The notes beneath the pieces were generated by a model. The model was not told the DNA's origin. It did no database searches and saw nothing but the letters and a program-made list of their open reading frames with translations. From Scatophagus argus (Eukaryota > Chordata > Actinopteri > Scatophagidae): DNA of 64,000 nt. The DNA lies in the NCBI RefSeq assembly GCF_020382885.2, contig NC_058515.1, positions 9,345,223 through 9,409,222 on the forward strand. Direction: 5' to 3'. Every line of letters starts with the position of its first letter. Position 1 is the stretch's first letter. The position numbers were made by a program, and so were the translations under genes. Shown here in pieces: positions 1 through 12,614 of this stretch.

Positions 1-3000
1 GGCAGCCACCCTCCCCTGATGTCCGTGCATGTGGACCTCCTTGTGTGATAAATCCTCGAGACTGAGACAGTGGATGGACTATACGAAGGCCGGTGGTGTT
101 CGTTTTCTCAGACAGTGCTGACTTGACAAATCTCAACTACCAGAAAGAGAAGTGCCGCAAAGTTTCTTAACTTCGAACTATCTGCATAAAGAGTTGTGCT
201 GCGTGTGAATTTAACGAGAAAGGTGCAACTCATCTCCTTCTACCTGAGGCCATGGACGGAAACATGGTCAAATCGCCCCTCGTAAGAACCGCAGAAAGTG
301 TGAGGTGAAAATTCCTGTGGTGCCACATTACATAAAAGTCAAAACGTACTGCATATACTGTTTGAGAATTGAGCATTTCTGCTAAAAACATATCCTCGTG
401 TGAGATCCACATGGTAGAGCTGCAGTTCAAACTGGGACACAAAATTAATAACAAGTTTAAAGTGTCAAAATAACCAAACTTATGACTTTCTTAACTAATG
501 TGTGCTATATCAGACTGGTTAACGTTTGAAGTGTTTTATACTTTCAACCAATGTAAAACCAGTAGACATCAAAGTATATTATTTGGCTCTACTTAAGTTT
601 ATCTGCAGACTAATCCTTTACTGCATCAAAGAAAACACTGGAGGAGAAAGAAACATGGCGGAACATCTACATTTATGTGGCAGTCAGAAAGTTGCTATAA
701 CACCCTGAATTACTGCTTTCAAGAGTGTATTCAAGCACACGACAAGCCTGTACGAAACATGAGAAGTTTATCATTTGAACTTTCCTGTCTCACACTGTAA
801 ACTGGATAAAATAGTGCAACACATAATGCACAGATACATGACATATGATGGAGTTATCAGGCTACTCCAGACAAAGAATTTTACAGTAATAATAGTAATA
901 ATAATAAACATCTTTGAGCTTTTTGATAAGCCTTTCGTACTGTGAAACTTGGACAAGAAAGTTTGCATAAATACACACTGAGCACTTATTGTTGATATCA
1001 CCAGCTTTGTGGGACAAGACATACATTTTCACAACTCACAAGCAAACAAGACTCTAAGCACACTCAGTGAGACCAAGAATAAGATGCTGAAAAAAGAAAC
1101 GACAACGCGGTGCAGGGTATATAGTGGGTATAGGGTATATTGTATCCTGTAAGGAGCTGCTCAAATAAACTTTTGATCAAATTTTGTCACAGGCCTGATG
1201 AACAGTCTGAGGTTACCCCACCATCTGCTTTTCTTTTTGCCATTAGAGCATGTGAGTGTACACGGGCGATGCCTTGTAATGCATCTCTGCAGAAAGCGCG
1301 AGAGAAATAAGAGAAATGTGTATTTAGGTGGACTTGCATCAGTGCTTCTGGAGAGATTTTTCCTAAAGGGCCCAGTGAGCTGCACTTACACACCGTTTCC
1401 GGGTCACTTCCCCCTTCAGTGCTGGAGCCTCTCACTGCTTTCTCCCTGTCACAGCCATTCAAGGCCCCGTCACTGTTAACCTGTTCACTCAACCACTTAG
1501 TCTGCCTGCAAATCTGTTGTTTTCTCTGCTAAATTCCTGTCTACCTTTGCTGCGCATGCTGAGTTGTACTGTATCTCATTCTTCTCACAAAACGACGGCC
1601 ACAAAGAAAACAAGCCGCTGCTGCTCTGATGTGAAGTTTAGCAGCAGTTAGTTAGTAAAATGGGAAAATAGAAAGAAAAGAAATCCATAACTCTTTAAGC
1701 ATGCTTTTGATCCTTTACATATTAATGGGCTATTGACTGATGAATAATTAAAATAATCTTTTCTTCTGTGAAAAGAATAGAGGACAATTAAAAGTTTATG
1801 ACCTGCTAAAAATAATAAAAAAAGAATTTCTCCAATGTAGTATTTTTTTATACTTGCAAATTCAAGTAGTTTTCCAATTCATTTTACTGAGAGCAACTAA
1901 TTCTCATTATTAGTAGCACTATTATTTCAAACTTTCAAATTTCAAACATATTGATATTGGGGTTTTTTTTCATTATTATTAATTTTCCATCCAAGTTGGA
2001 CAACAAATAAAACCCATTACATGAATCCCATTCAGAATTATTGCATCTGTGAAGTATAGCGCAGTCAGTCAGTATAATCAGCTAACAGAATATTATCACA
2101 CCAAGGAGGAAGGTATATAGAGAAGTAATTTTATGTTAAAAAAACGTGTGTATATTGTCATTTCAATTGCCTCACTATGTGTAATGAGTAGTAGTGTAAA
2201 TTGTAAAATAGATTAAGAAACATAGCAATATATGTCTTTGCAAATATTTTTTCTTAATACACTGACACTTCATGGAAGACTTTGTGAACATACGCAGTCG
2301 ATACAGTATTCATGTAGAGATGAAAACATGTTTGTGCAGTTACACATCTGGGTACAAAAGTTGTTACCAGTTTATTTCAGCTGACTGTTAAATCCGTCAT
2401 AAATCTGCTCGAAAGGTTTGTGTCTAGAATCTTAGTTTTGGGGGCTTGCACATTAGGTTTGTGAAATGCTTTAAAATATTTAGGTCTCTGTATCTAAATG
2501 CATAAGCCGTGCACAGACTTGCACGGCCTTTTACACGTAAATAAAACTAATTTTTGCATTTTTAAGTATGAATATTTACACTTCTGGAAACTTCTGCCTG
2601 TAAATGTTGCAAGTTTGTCCAAGTGTGCGTATGACTTAGGTTTCTTTTGAGGGCACACATTCAATTCATTTCAGATTCAAGATGAGTTAACTGGGGACAG
2701 CTGTGACAATTGGGGACAAAAGCAGACAATTTTCCAATTGGAGACACAAGGAAACAACTGATCTTTGGGTCACTGGTTAAGACCAGGTTCCAGGGTTAGT
2801 CTCCAGGAAACTAACGCAAGTCAACTTAATTCCCGCAAAAGTGACCTGAAGTTATGTGTTTACAGACTGAAAATGTAAAAACTCTCCAAAAAAAAAAAAA
2901 AAAAAAAAAAAGATAAACTAGTCAATAACATTTGCTTTTATTTAGTTGCTGTAATTTTTTTCTGCTATATAAATTTTAAAGAATATTCACCTTATTACAT

Positions 3001-3850
3001 AGTTTGAGTCACTGTTGTGAAATCAGCATTTTGTGTGCCTTCTGATGTGATCATAATTCAAAATTTATTCATATTAAAAGTACTGATAATTTTTTTCAGC
3101 TTTTTAGCAGTGACACTTTGGTTCACAGATTGTCCTGTTAAATGTCAAAAGTTTGTTTTATAGATTAAGATTAAGGTTGGGGTTACACATTGAGCAGCTA
3201 TGATTTAAATATGACTGCAGAGAATGAGCATAAGTCAATACAAATGTCCTCACAAGTGTAATAGTACAGACTTATGTACAGAAGTGCCCACTTGGCGTGT
3301 CTTGGAGTGCGTCTAAGACGAGGGTGGGGGTTGGGTCGGGTGGGGTTTACAGTCGCCAGACTTCCTGACTCTCCCCCTGTCGGAGATAGTGTTGTGAGCG
3401 CAGCGTTGGCTCTTTGTGTCTCAGCACTCTGCTCTGCAACCACAAGGTTCAAGTGACCCCACCGGCTGCCTGCAGTCTGCCCCCGGCCCGGACTCCCCCC
3501 ACCCTGTCCCATCCTCCCACAGCCTCATCTGTCAGAGGCGAAGAAAAATCCATTAAAATCTCAACCTGATCAAAAAGACGCCAAAGCCAAGACTCCATAT
3601 GCGCTCATTTAGGGCTATCGATGACTGGCGAGCATTGTGGGGTAGTTTAATACATGCGATTGACTTACTGCCAACAGTGGCAACAAAGGCTGTTTTTCTG
3701 CAAAGAAGTAGAGCTGCGAGTTTGGCTGAGTTATTCCAGGCTGATGTGCACCTCAAGGCCATCCAGAGCTGTCAGCACATTTCTCCAGTTTGGCCATAAG
3801 TAACCCACACAGCACATGGTTTCCATTCTGAGTTAAATGTCTGAATGTTG
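1..3850. other. gene-free intergenic DNA (presumed hmx1-cpz interval)
   Basis: Mostly AT-rich, with no recognisable exon on either strand. It includes a 24-A run at 2888-2911. A GC-richer patch at about 3280-3530 carries a CAAGTG core (3449-3454), the reported binding core of HMX proteins, but a single hexamer has little weight. Confidence 0.5.
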
Positions 3851-4460
3851 AGCACTATTGTTTGAGATGATTGATCCCTGAATTGCAAGTGATAATGTGG
3901 TCCCACCGAATGATTGCGGTGGGAGTTTCTTTTGCCCCATTAGCATGCAAATACAGAGAAGTGACTTTACTGCCATGGCTTTGCATTACCACCAGAACTG
4001 TAATGAAATGTCCCTGGGAAGTGTTTTTAAAATCACGTTAAAAAAAACATAAATGGAGGGGTTTTTTTACATTAGTGCCACACTTATACGTGTGTGTGTT
4101 CACTAAAGGATCATCATCTTATCCTCACCTCAAAGAGGCTGACATGTTGTCATATCAGATTTCATCTCCTTAACACAGAGTGACAACTCTGATTGAGATT
4201 TCCACATCAAAACCTCCACCACTGGCCTTACTCGTAACTAGACCCGAAAGTCACCATAGCTGTTTAATAACCCAGATACAGTTAGGAGCCATTAATCTAT
4301 AATCACATTTACTTGGCACTCTACTCCGAGGTGCCATAACAAGCCCGTTTTGCCGTGAGCTTTCTTTGTGCATTCTCAGATGGGATTCTTAATTACTGTT
4401 GATTACCGTTAGAGCCCGAGGTGGGCTGGAGCAGCCACGAACTGCAAGGATGTGTTTAAT
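3851..4460. promoter_or_regulatory. candidate conserved non-coding element
   Basis: Complex, non-repetitive sequence without coding frames, dense in homeodomain-type sites: TGATTGAT (3868-3875, Pbx-Hox type), ATTAGCATGCAAAT near 3939-3952 (contains the octamer ATGCAAAT) and several ATTAAT/TTAATTA cores at 4280-4400. It looks like a distal enhancer, but this is judged from sequence character only; conservation was not tested. Confidence 0.28.
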
Positions 4461-5159
4461 TTTCCTGAAATTATGAGCCTGATTTTAGCAATCAGTAAAC
4501 AGGAGAGTTGGCAAGGAACATAAGACAGTATTTGCTGCTAGATGTACAGTTTAAACACAGGTTTGTTGTAGAGGGGTATGAGTAATAATTATCATCAGAG
4601 GTAAGAGGAAAGATATGTGTTTTTTATATTTCTGGGGTGAACTGTTCCTTTAATCTATATAGAAACACTTTTGAAGAGGGGCAGCCTGTAACAGCTGTAA
4701 CAGTTTAATTCATTCTGACAAATTTAATAGTGATGTTAGTGTAACTCAGTTAAAAATCATTAATAAGAACAACTTTTGGGCTGCTAATTTCTTTGGCTGG
4801 TGGGTGTGGACCATTGGACAGATCCTTCCTGATGAACCAAAGAGCCATCTTAAAAACAGAACATAAACACCACTTAAAAGGTTTTTTGTTTTTATTTTCA
4901 CAACCTGGCAACACAAAAGGTCTTCTTTTTAATGACTTATAAAGGATGTATAAAGCTATATTAACCAGTACTAAAGGCAACTATAATTTAGAAACCTTTC
5001 ATAACGGGTGCATTATTGAAAAATAATTTTCCACATCTGCTTTTTACAGTTTCCTCTTCATTTTCCTTTCTGAAAACTGTCTCCAGTGGTGTCCTGTCTA
5101 AAAGGGTGGTTTGTTCAAAAGACTCAGTGACGCTGCACTTTACAACATAAACAACACCC

Positions 5160-5530
5160 CATTCATTATGACTGGTAACTTGATAGCGACCGTTGGGATC
5201 TGGACCCTCCCGGCAGGCTTTCAGTGGGCTTATTGATCCATTAATTTCGTCGACTTTGGTGTTCTGCAGTGACAGAGTGCCTCTGTAAATTGAATGGGGG
5301 CTGAAGGATTACAATGACCGTATCTGATGAAAAGGTCCTGCATGAGTGGCGACGACATAAATAAAGCCAAAGGTCATCCATCCTCCCCTCTCAAGAGCCA
5401 GCCTTCTGTGTCAAGGAGTCTCTCATCTCATCCCTGAAGGGCCCCCTAGTGGCAAATATGCCACAGCATTGCAGAGGGCCAAATGTCAGCATATGCTCGT
5501 CACACTGTGGAAATGCTGTACTCACAGTGG
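5160..5530. promoter_or_regulatory. candidate conserved non-coding element with CTCF-like site
   Basis: Complex, gene-free sequence of higher GC content than its flanks. At 5441-5453 the minus strand reads GCCACTAGGGGGC, a strong match to the CTCF core. 4461-5159 and 5531-6540 on either side show nothing recognisable beyond AT-rich DNA. Confidence 0.28.
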
Positions 5531-6540
5531 GAGGATCAAGCGACAAAGGAGATCCTATTAAGATCCTATCACAGTATTTATGTTTTTATTAGGGCTCTCT
5601 TTGTAAACATTGTGTAACTACTGTGATTAGTTTTAACCAGAAAAATTTATGTTGATTCCCTTTCATATTAAACACAGCCAGTGTCATGTCTGAGACAGAC
5701 TTACTGGTTGGTCACTCACCTAAAAGCCTAAAAGTTCATCCCCTAACACCCTCATTTTAATCCAGTATTGTTGCACATAAATATATTCATATCATGTATA
5801 CAGACATTATGTAGCTATCCCAGATTGCACCAGTGTGAGTATCACTTAGAGTATTGTAATGTATGTAACTTTTAATTTCTTGTTTTATTTCATTTACTTT
5901 ACTCTCATTCGTGAATTTATTTTTAATGCTTGTAATTCTTCTCCACTATGGTCTGGGTTTTTTTGTTGTTTGTTTCTGAATCACATAAATTTCCCTTCCT
6001 GGAGTGAATAAAATCTCATCAAATCAATTTCATTGTATCTCATCTCACATGGGACGCGTCACCTCAGTCTTTCCTGTTCAAGGAAGATGTGACTGATCTC
6101 AGACCAGAGTCTTCAGTAACAGATGTGGACGAGTGTTTGGAAAACGACGTCTCCAGGGACAGAAGTCCATATTGAGCCCTGTATGTTTGCTGTGGTATCA
6201 CTTTGTGCGTCGCAACAACTGGTCATTTCATTGTGGCTTCTGAGATGAAAAGCCCTGACCTTCGAGGGCGCTGATCTGGCCAACTTTAAATGACATGTCA
6301 TCTGATCCAGGATCAGACGGGTCTGCCAGCTGCAAGGCAGTTAGGAGCAGCGGCAAGACTGGCAGTGCCATTCAGAGTGACAAAAGTTGTGAAAATCTTT
6401 TAATGAAGAGAATATGCAGGAGCTTCGATGGGCCCAGATAAGAGAATCTAAGTGGCTTATCAAGCTGTGCCCGTCTTTAAGGTCAGTGTACATGCTCTGT
6501 TACAAAAGACACAAAGAAATCAATAGTACAAGTTGGAGGA

Positions 6541-6780
6541 AACAGATACTCGAGACTAATGGACACTGGGAATTGCGGCTGATGGGCGCAAAGGGCTGAA
6601 ATTCATATTGATAAGGACATCGCAGGCCAGTGGGCTCCAAGGGGTTGAGAGGAGGTCACAAGTTGCTTTGACAGCCTACCCCCTCTTAATGGAGGCCTAT
6701 CGACTGAAGTGGAAAGAAGCTACTGTCACTAACATGTAAATGGGAGGCCAGGAGTCTGCCTGCGCTGGAATAAATGTGTC
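6541..6780. promoter_or_regulatory. candidate conserved non-coding element
   Basis: Non-repetitive, moderate-GC stretch with no coding signal, including CTTAATGGAGGCC and GACTGAAGTGGAAAG. Included because its composition differs from the AT-rich flanks. Evidence is weak. Confidence 0.2.
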
Positions 6781-7334
6781 TGTATGGGCGTTTGTATATG
6801 TGCACCTTTTGTGTGTACGTGAATGCAGACGTATCAGTTTCTTAGCAGTCCTGAGGGAACTTCACTCTGATCAATAGCAGGTTATTAGTCACTCAGTAAT
6901 ATCTTTTTCTGCTCAGCGGACATGTTGAGATATGAAAACCACAATTTACTCATGCTCCGTTTTCACATCATTTTTAAATGCTTCTTTAATGCTACCTAGC
7001 TTGATCTGCAGGTTCCAGTACACTTAACGTCATGATGTAGCTGCAAACGAAATGCAGCGCAAGCCTCAGAGCAAGTTCCTCAAAATTGAAACATATTGCA
7101 CAAGTTTGAGCTGAACATTCAAAAAAGTGCATTGTTGCTCATATATTTAAATTATAAAACATATTCTGAGCTTGAAGCTTCATTCTTGACTTTTGAAACA
7201 GCAGAACCTTCTTGTAAAACTACTACTCGTCTAGTGTGCATCTTAAGTAACAATATGTGTAACTTACGATGCGCTAATAAAACAGCCAGAAGTTGCATTT
7301 TCAACGTTTAGAATCGAGCAGTACAAAAACTTTT

Positions 7335-7520
7335 TATATCAATGGTTGCCAACCTGTTTGGGCTTGTGGCCCCTGAAAATCAAGCAACATCTACACAAAG
7401 TCGTGGGCTGCATATGTCTATATGCTGGGAGTAAAGAGTGAAGGAGTATATGTATAGGATTTGTTTATTCTTCTTTTCTGACATATTAATCATCTGAAGA
7501 CCCCTCAGATTTATCTCATC
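7335..7520. repeat. probable interspersed repeat fragment
   Basis: The segment begins ATGGTTGCCAACCTGTTTGG and continues GCTTGTGGCCCCTG. This resembles the 'unwanted-label' type dispersed repeats (GGTTxxCAACCTxxTTxGGCTTGTGACCCC) seen many times in fish genomes. Family not assigned and edges approximate. Confidence 0.4.
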
Positions 7521-8080
7521 AGTGCTTCTTCTTATAAAACCACTGCAGCTGATGGGCAAAAGTGAAGTTACATGTGAGAAACTATTATGAACCTGATCAA
7601 TATGAATCACCACTCAATATACTCTTTATATGAAGTTTGCACCCAAACTAAACGCTAAAAGATGAAAACCTGTGCTGACTCAGTACGAGATCATAGCGTC
7701 AAAGTGACAGTTAATTGAAGGCTGGTGTATTTCCTGTTGATTTACCCTTATCTTCCAGGCAATTGGCAACAGGATTGTATGCTGACCCAAATCTCTCACC
7801 ACAAAAATGTCATAATCTGCGCTGTAACCATTTTGCTTCCTTCTGAATTTGCTGCATGTGCTCCCAGTTTGCCTCCCCCGCTCTCTTCTCCCCCCCCGAG
7901 GGCTGAGCAGCTGCGCATCACTCCGCTCATCCAGTGTGACAGACCGTAATCACAAGTGCAACAGCCCAGTCATGGGAATTTATCATCAGTAAACACACAT
8001 ATCACTGAGCAATCAGCAGCTGAGTGGAATACAAGTCGAGCTGTGGTTGACGCAGTGAAAAGGACAACTACTCCCAAAAT

Positions 8081-8245
8081 AGAGATCATTGGATTGTGGC
8101 TGATAGCCTGAGTGGCAGCCTGCCAGGTACATTGCACCTGTGGCTCTTAAACAGGCTGTGTCATCACTACAGTTAAACCATTACAGATGGCCTCAGAGTA
8201 CCAAGGGCGCCATTAACTCACAGCTGCTCAGGAGCAGCTTTTACA
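8081..8245. promoter_or_regulatory. candidate conserved non-coding element
   Basis: Balanced-composition stretch without coding potential, containing GGGCGCCATTAACTCACAGC near 8206-8225. It sits in otherwise featureless DNA: 6781-7334, 7521-8080 and 8246-10396 hold nothing I recognise. Confidence 0.2.
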
Positions 8246-10396
8246 CTCAATAACACAAAATCAGTGTGCACAGTGTGTCGGATCAACAAACTGTCTGTTG
8301 CAGAAACAAAACAACCAGAGACTGAGGCTGTACCGCAGTCACAGGTCTAATGCGCAAATTGTAGAAACATAAAGCTTTAAGATTTAAACAGCATGGTTTG
8401 GATTTGGTCACTGCCACACTGGAATTTACTGGAAACCAAAACAAAACCACTACAACTGAGTTTGAAACAATTTGGTAACTAAATTCATCACCAACAAGGC
8501 ACTTAAGTATACATGGCAGAACACAATAAACATGACACAACAGGTAAAACTGAAAAGTATCACGTGCACGAGTCAGCGGTAGGAAGTAGGAAGTTTCTTT
8601 CTTTTTAAAAACAAAAGGCTTCAGGTATTGACTTTGCATGTTTCAGTTACAACAATGAGAAAAAGCATCATTCCTACCGTATTATTTTCCGGTAATGACA
8701 TATGGAGGATCGCAAACTTTTTAAAATTACAGCAGCTTTAATCCGCACTGTGAGCAACACAAAACATGATGATTGATATTGAACTCCTACCTGTTCACCC
8801 AGTGGGAGCCACTCTGGATAAAAGCATCAGCTGAATACCTCAATCAAACACTAATGTGTCACACAGTTTGACACCAATCGCAACATGATGCTACATGATT
8901 GTTTACAGAAAGAAGAGTGAAGCAACAGTTTTGCACTCTGCTTGCCCTCTGAGTTCAGGCTCTGAAGCAGCACCGACACAGCAATGCTGCCTCGGTGCCA
9001 AAGCTCTGACCCGATTCACCAGCTCTTTGGCCCTCGCCAGAATCCCAAATGAAACACAATTTGTAACAGTCCAGCTATTTCTGTTTGAACCACTCACATG
9101 AAACAAATCCGGTGGCTCAGAGTGATGGTCAGATACAGATGGTGCATCACAGCGAACTGTTCGGTTAATTACTGCATCATGGACAGTCAGCTTTTGTGCC
9201 CTGAGCCTGAAAACATGCTGATATTTTTAAGACACAAAATAATGTCCAGTGTCCACAGTACATTTCAGCTGTCATATGGATCTAACATGACAGCAGCCTG
9301 AGGTTGAACTGACACTCAAAAGACTCTCAAACAACCCATCATGTGCCATCCAAGCCACCATTAACACGTTTGTCGACATGACTCATCAGCTGAGACGAAT
9401 GATGTGCAAGAAAAGGCCACAATTCACAACCACTTCAGACTGTCAGCACATGTCTGAGTCAATTCTGCTGCATGCAAACAAAACCTGATTCATGTGCATT
9501 CCTAAAATGATTTCACTTTGACAATTAAATCTCTTTTTCACTAACTCAGCAAAGCCAGTCAATCACAAGATTAAATATTCACTTAATATTGCACTGAAAA
9601 TGGTTCCCAGATGAACACCAGTTTTAGGCAAATTGCAAACAAAACACTGGATTGCATGTCTGTCGTCACCATCAACAGACTGTACAAGAACTGACAACAG
9701 TGCATTGATCAGAGGTGGGACCAAGTCATTGTCTTGCAAGCCACAAGTAAGTCTCAAGCGTTTGCACTCAAATCTCAAGTCCTAAACTTTGAGTTTCCTA
9801 AACAAGTCACAGTGTGCTCTTCAACCAAATGCAAAAGACAACAGAGACTCGACTTACCATTCTTCGTGCAACTTCAAATGTCCAACCTCGAGTTCACACC
9901 TATTCATAAAAAAAAGTGTTAGTTTCAGTAACATGGTGGCAAAACAGAAGAAGAAGAGAAAAGTAGGTTAGAAAGTAATGCAGGCAAAGAAGCTCAGCTA
10001 AACACCATCCACTTTACACCCACACTTTCCTGCTTGACCTCCCTCTATAAAGATGGCATCTAAAAAAGTTGTTTACTATTTTTTTTTCTTTACTATTACA
10101 CAATACATCATCTGCAAAGTGACCTGTAATAGACAGATGAGGGAGCAGAGGTTAAGATATTAGCTTTTACTTTATGGGTCAAACTCCAAAAATATTAAAT
10201 CCTACATGTCCAATATGTTATTGTAATTCTGCTAGGAATTAGTCTCTCAGATTGAAGGCACAGTCACATTATGTTTCCGCTCTATGAAAACTTGGCCCTG
10301 AAAATGATGTGAAGTGAAATTCCTGATACGAGTAAGAAACTGTTTTGTCCATCATTCAGGCTAGAGGTGAATGGGAAATACGTTTTCATGTACAAG

Positions 10397-10594
10397 AAAA
10401 GTAATGTGACCTTGCTTAAACTTGTTTGCACAGTCTTAGATGCACTCAATGTAACAAGCAAACTGACTTCAATTTGTGAAAACAGTGCCGTGAAAAAAAG
10501 TAATGTGACCTTGCTTAAACTTGTTTGCACAGTCTTAGATGCACTCAATGTAACAAGCAAACTGACTTCAATTTGTGAAAACAGTGCCGTGAAA
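10397..10594. repeat. perfect 99-bp tandem duplication (2 copies)
   Basis: Copy 1 (10397-10495) and copy 2 (10496-10594) are identical throughout, starting AAAAGTAATGTGACCTTGC and ending AACAGTGCCGTGAAA. Because 99 is divisible by three, open frames run through both copies on both strands, which makes spurious ORFs. Absence of any mismatch implies a recent event, a polymorphism or an assembly error. The unit is not simple-sequence DNA. Confidence 0.95.
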
Positions 10595-11270
10595 GTTTTT
10601 AATAAAAGAGCTACACTATGCTCCAAAGCCAAGATATTACTGAGCCCTCATCAAATTTGGACAAACTGGCTGACAAGTTTTGCTCTTAGGTTCTTCTACT
10701 TCTACACATGCAGTAACTTTCTGCATATATACACCAGCAGGTCACTAAAGGTCTTGCTATTATCTCCTATTAAAGATGAAAGTTGGAAACTACAAAGCCA
10801 GAAGGTGATTTTCCAGGGAATTTTATCAACAGAACACAGTGCTTTTAAAACCAGGTGAGTGGTGAACTCAACTGGATTTGATCACTCGTCCGTTTGTTCT
10901 GAAATCAAACAACGCTTCATAAATATCTCTGTTTACTTGCCTTCAGATCCCCTGGTGTCCAAAAGAGGCAACTCAGAGAGACGGATGCTTTCAGCCATGT
11001 ATTATTCACCACTTTAATTCCACAAACCCTACGGAAAGAAGAAAACAGAAGAGTTGGTGTTTATTTTATATCTCTTAAAACCACAAATAGATAGCTGCAA
11101 AATGTTCCTTGTTAAAGATTTAAAACCAGCCATCAAATAGTGAACCATTGCTAGTGTTGCCCTGAAAGGTTTATGGCCAATATTTGTGTTTCTTTTCGCC
11201 AGAAGTCCCTGAAGATTGATACCACTCTAATGTCAGTATGTTATGAACACAGCTGGAGCTGAGAGGCTAT

Positions 11271-11541
11271 TAGCCTAGCTTAGCATAAAGATTGGAGGTA
11301 GGGGGAAACACATAACCCGACACTCTCAAAATATGCCATAGCAGCTTTGTTTAGTCCTAACATAAACAGTTTATGATTTTACAGGACGATTCTGCATCTT
11401 TTTCTTCAGTTTAATAATCCTGCTACTTACCTCTGGCTGATCGACTATTTCTCAAACCTGTGGAAATAGTCGTCAGTTGGCTTCGGGGAGAGCCAGGCTT
11501 TAGTTTCCCCCTGATTCAAAGTTTATATGCTAAGCTAGGCT
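11271..11541. mobile_element. foldback (MITE-like) element with inverted ends
   Basis: The left end TAGCCTAGCTTAGCATAAAG (11271-11290) followed by TAGGGGGAAACA is mirrored by TAGTTTCCCCCTGA near 11501-11514 and TGCTAAGCTAGGCTA ending at 11542. The ends are inverted repeats of about 40 bp with small gaps around a 190-bp centre. The GCTTAGCATAAAG...GGGGGAAAC pattern is a familiar dispersed element of percomorph fish. No transposase is encoded, so it is non-autonomous. Confidence 0.7.
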
Positions 11542-11744
11542 AATCACTAGGTTCTAACTCCATACTAATGCACAGATATGTGAAACCTGTATAGGGAAAA
11601 AACATTTAAGTCTTTTTCTCAAAATGTTTTGCCATTTCCTTAACTGATTACACAGTTGATATGACTGATATTAAACTGAAAACAACAGTTTTCTCTTTGT
11701 TTTTTTCTCTCAGAACATTTATCATTCTGACATGGAGATAAAGT

Positions 11745-11762
11745 GAGAGAGAGAGAGAGAGA
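11745..11762. repeat. (GA)9 microsatellite
   Basis: Nine uninterrupted GA units. Simple-sequence DNA with no associated gene. Confidence 0.95.
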
Positions 11763-11889
11763 CGAGCAGGTCAAAGTTGCATTTCAAACTCAATTGTGTT
11801 TAAACTCACTCATACCGAGAGACTTTCAAACCCATCCTGCAGACCGAAGCACTCTCCAAGAGATTTGAGATTTGGAGAGAAGTGGCTGA

Positions 11890-12215
11890 ACAGATTGTTA
11901 TGTCACCATTAGGGAGCTGTAATAAAGTCATATTTCTTTTGCATTTTGCATGACTGGAGGGCCCTCCACTCTCGCCTGTCTGCTCCTCTCACATCAGCCT
12001 CCCTTAAGTGGAGCAGTTCTGGGCTGCAGGTTTTGCCTCACTGCTGCCAGAGAGTGTCTGTGCCAGATAGCGTTGCATGATTACACTCAGCAGCGCACAA
12101 TTTTGTAGACAGCGTTATAGCAGGAGAATAAAATATCTTAGGCCTCATTAAACGCCCACACATTCGGAAATTAGAAACCAGTTATTCATCATTGAAGGAG
12201 GGAACAGGGATATCA
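11890..12215. promoter_or_regulatory. candidate conserved non-coding element
   Basis: Complex sequence lacking ORFs, with several homeodomain or bHLH-like cores: CATTAGGGAGCTGTAATAAA at the left, TTGCATGATTACACTCAGC near 12074, and CTCATTAAACGCCCACACA at 12145-12165. One of the most enhancer-like stretches between 1 and 29700 by eye. Conservation is not demonstrated. Confidence 0.3.
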
Positions 12216-12578
12216 GCCCTTTTAGAACAGGTCATTTACAAGATACAAGGGGATGGGTCTCTTCATGAAAATGGCGTGTGGATAACAACCAGCAAATAGG
12301 CAAATTAAGCTTTAAAAATGTATATACCAACTATGAAAATGTATTGCTAGTGCTTGTTTAGCACTTCTGAATAGCTGCCAGCTGAAAAATGAGCACAACA
12401 GGTCCTATAGGTCTCCCCTCCTGATTGCTCCCTGGTGCCAAATTCATAAGCATTGCTCGCATGTGTCATAACTTTTTAGCAAAACTGGAAATGATTCTGA
12501 TACTGATCATCTGTGACAATCAAGTGCATAATATTCATTGTATTTCCTCTGAGCTGCAAACCAGTAAAGCCACTCTGA

Positions 12579-12582
<4 letters not shown>

Positions 12583-12612
<30 letters not shown>
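12583..12612. repeat. 30-nt poly(T) run
   Basis: Thirty uninterrupted T residues. It could be the reversed poly(A) tail of an old retroposed sequence, but the DNA to its right (12613 onward) is not recognisable as one. Confidence 0.9.

Positions 12613-12614
<2 letters not shown>

Noticed and set aside
3198-3512. GC-rich open frame near the left edge as a possible hmx1 exon
   Set aside because: The frame lacks any homeodomain residues (no WFQNRR-type helix). hmx1 is expected on the other strand and beyond the window.
10367-10858. 163-codon plus-strand open frame, with a 116-codon frame antisense to it
   Set aside because: Both pass through the 99-bp tandem duplication, whose length is a multiple of three. 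Duplication doubles a chance open frame. No domain, start context or splice partners.
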